Source of the DNA: DATCVA01 sp036567205
Lineage (GTDB): Bacteria > Pseudomonadota > Gammaproteobacteria > Burkholderiales > Burkholderiaceae_B
DNA length: 14,624 nucleotides
Direction of reading: 5' to 3'
NCBI GenBank assembly: GCA_036567205.1
Contig: DATCVA010000132.1
Location: forward strand, 1-14,624
A program made the translations under genes and the position numbers. Positions 14,486 through 14,624 of this stretch are shown piece after piece; positions within the stretch are counted from its first letter, which is position 1; each line of letters begins with the position of its first letter. The notes beneath the pieces are model-generated. The model saw only the letters and a program-made list of their open reading frames with translations. It had not been told where the DNA came from and did not search any database.

Positions 14486-14624
14486 ATGATTGGTTCTGAA
14501 CCTACACTTTTTACCCTGGCTGCCGATCTGGCCGCGGGCCGTACAAGTAGCCGTGCCTTGACCGACGCATGTTTGTCCCGTATCGCTGATGATGGCGGTA
14601 ACGGAGGTAATGCCTATACTTTAG
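14486..14624 (+). CDS. Amidase-family protein, N-terminus only, cut by window end
   Basis: An open frame of 46 codons running off the window. It starts at the ATG at 14486, preceded by AAGGAG (14469-14474) at 11 bases, a slightly long but acceptable spacing. The text LAADLAAGRTSSRALTDACLSRI (given here only as the pattern of residues 11-33) is the typical N-terminal helix of amidase-signature enzymes, which hydrolyse amide bonds using a Ser-Ser-Lys triad; that triad lies further on and is not in the window. The substrate cannot be told, and GatA-like proteins start in the same way. It follows lon by 169 bases holding two hairpins, so it is probably a separate unit. Confidence 0.65.
   Translation, partial: MIGSEPTLFTLAADLAAGRTSSRALTDACLSRIADDGGNGGNAYTL

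Overview
The window reads as a chromosomal segment of a betaproteobacterium, most likely an Alcaligenaceae/Burkholderiales relative of Bordetella. The grounds are the order dapC, tRNA-Leu, tig, clpP, clpX, lon, the protein sequences themselves, and a moderate GC content. The family placement is inference from gene order and recalled sequence patterns; no search was run.

Layout: (i) 1-832, minus strand, the N-terminal two thirds of dapC (lysine/peptidoglycan precursor synthesis), cut by the window edge. (ii) 998-1082, tRNA-Leu(UAG) with encoded CCA and a strong intrinsic terminator. (iii) 1132-1853, about 720 bases with no recognisable gene but with an imperfect 15-bp inverted repeat and a perfect 16-bp tandem duplication. 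(iv) 1854-7090, a tight three-gene signalling operon: a soluble PAS histidine kinase, a receiver/degenerate HD-GYP regulator, and a membrane-bound GGDEF-EAL protein with a C-terminal receiver. (v) 7184-8062, minus strand, an LpxL/HtrB-family lipid A acyltransferase convergent with the operon. (vi) 8310-14316, the protein quality-control block tig-clpP-clpX-lon. (vii) 14486-14624, the start of an amidase-family gene.

How they work together: trigger factor folds nascent chains at the ribosome, ClpXP and Lon remove unwanted proteins, and lon appears to have its own promoter with a heat-shock-like -35 element inside an inverted repeat. The kinase operon is the least ordinary part. One cytoplasmic kinase is encoded with two closely similar receiver domains, one fused to an HD-GYP domain that has lost nearly all its metal ligands (YN in place of HD), the other attached to the C-terminus of a diguanylate cyclase/phosphodiesterase whose GGDEF and EAL motifs look intact but which lacks the RxxD inhibitory site. 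The simplest reading is a phosphorylation-controlled cyclic-di-GMP switch in which the degenerate HD-GYP protein acts as an adaptor rather than an enzyme; this is inference. No CRISPR array, insertion sequence, prophage or complete mobile element is visible.
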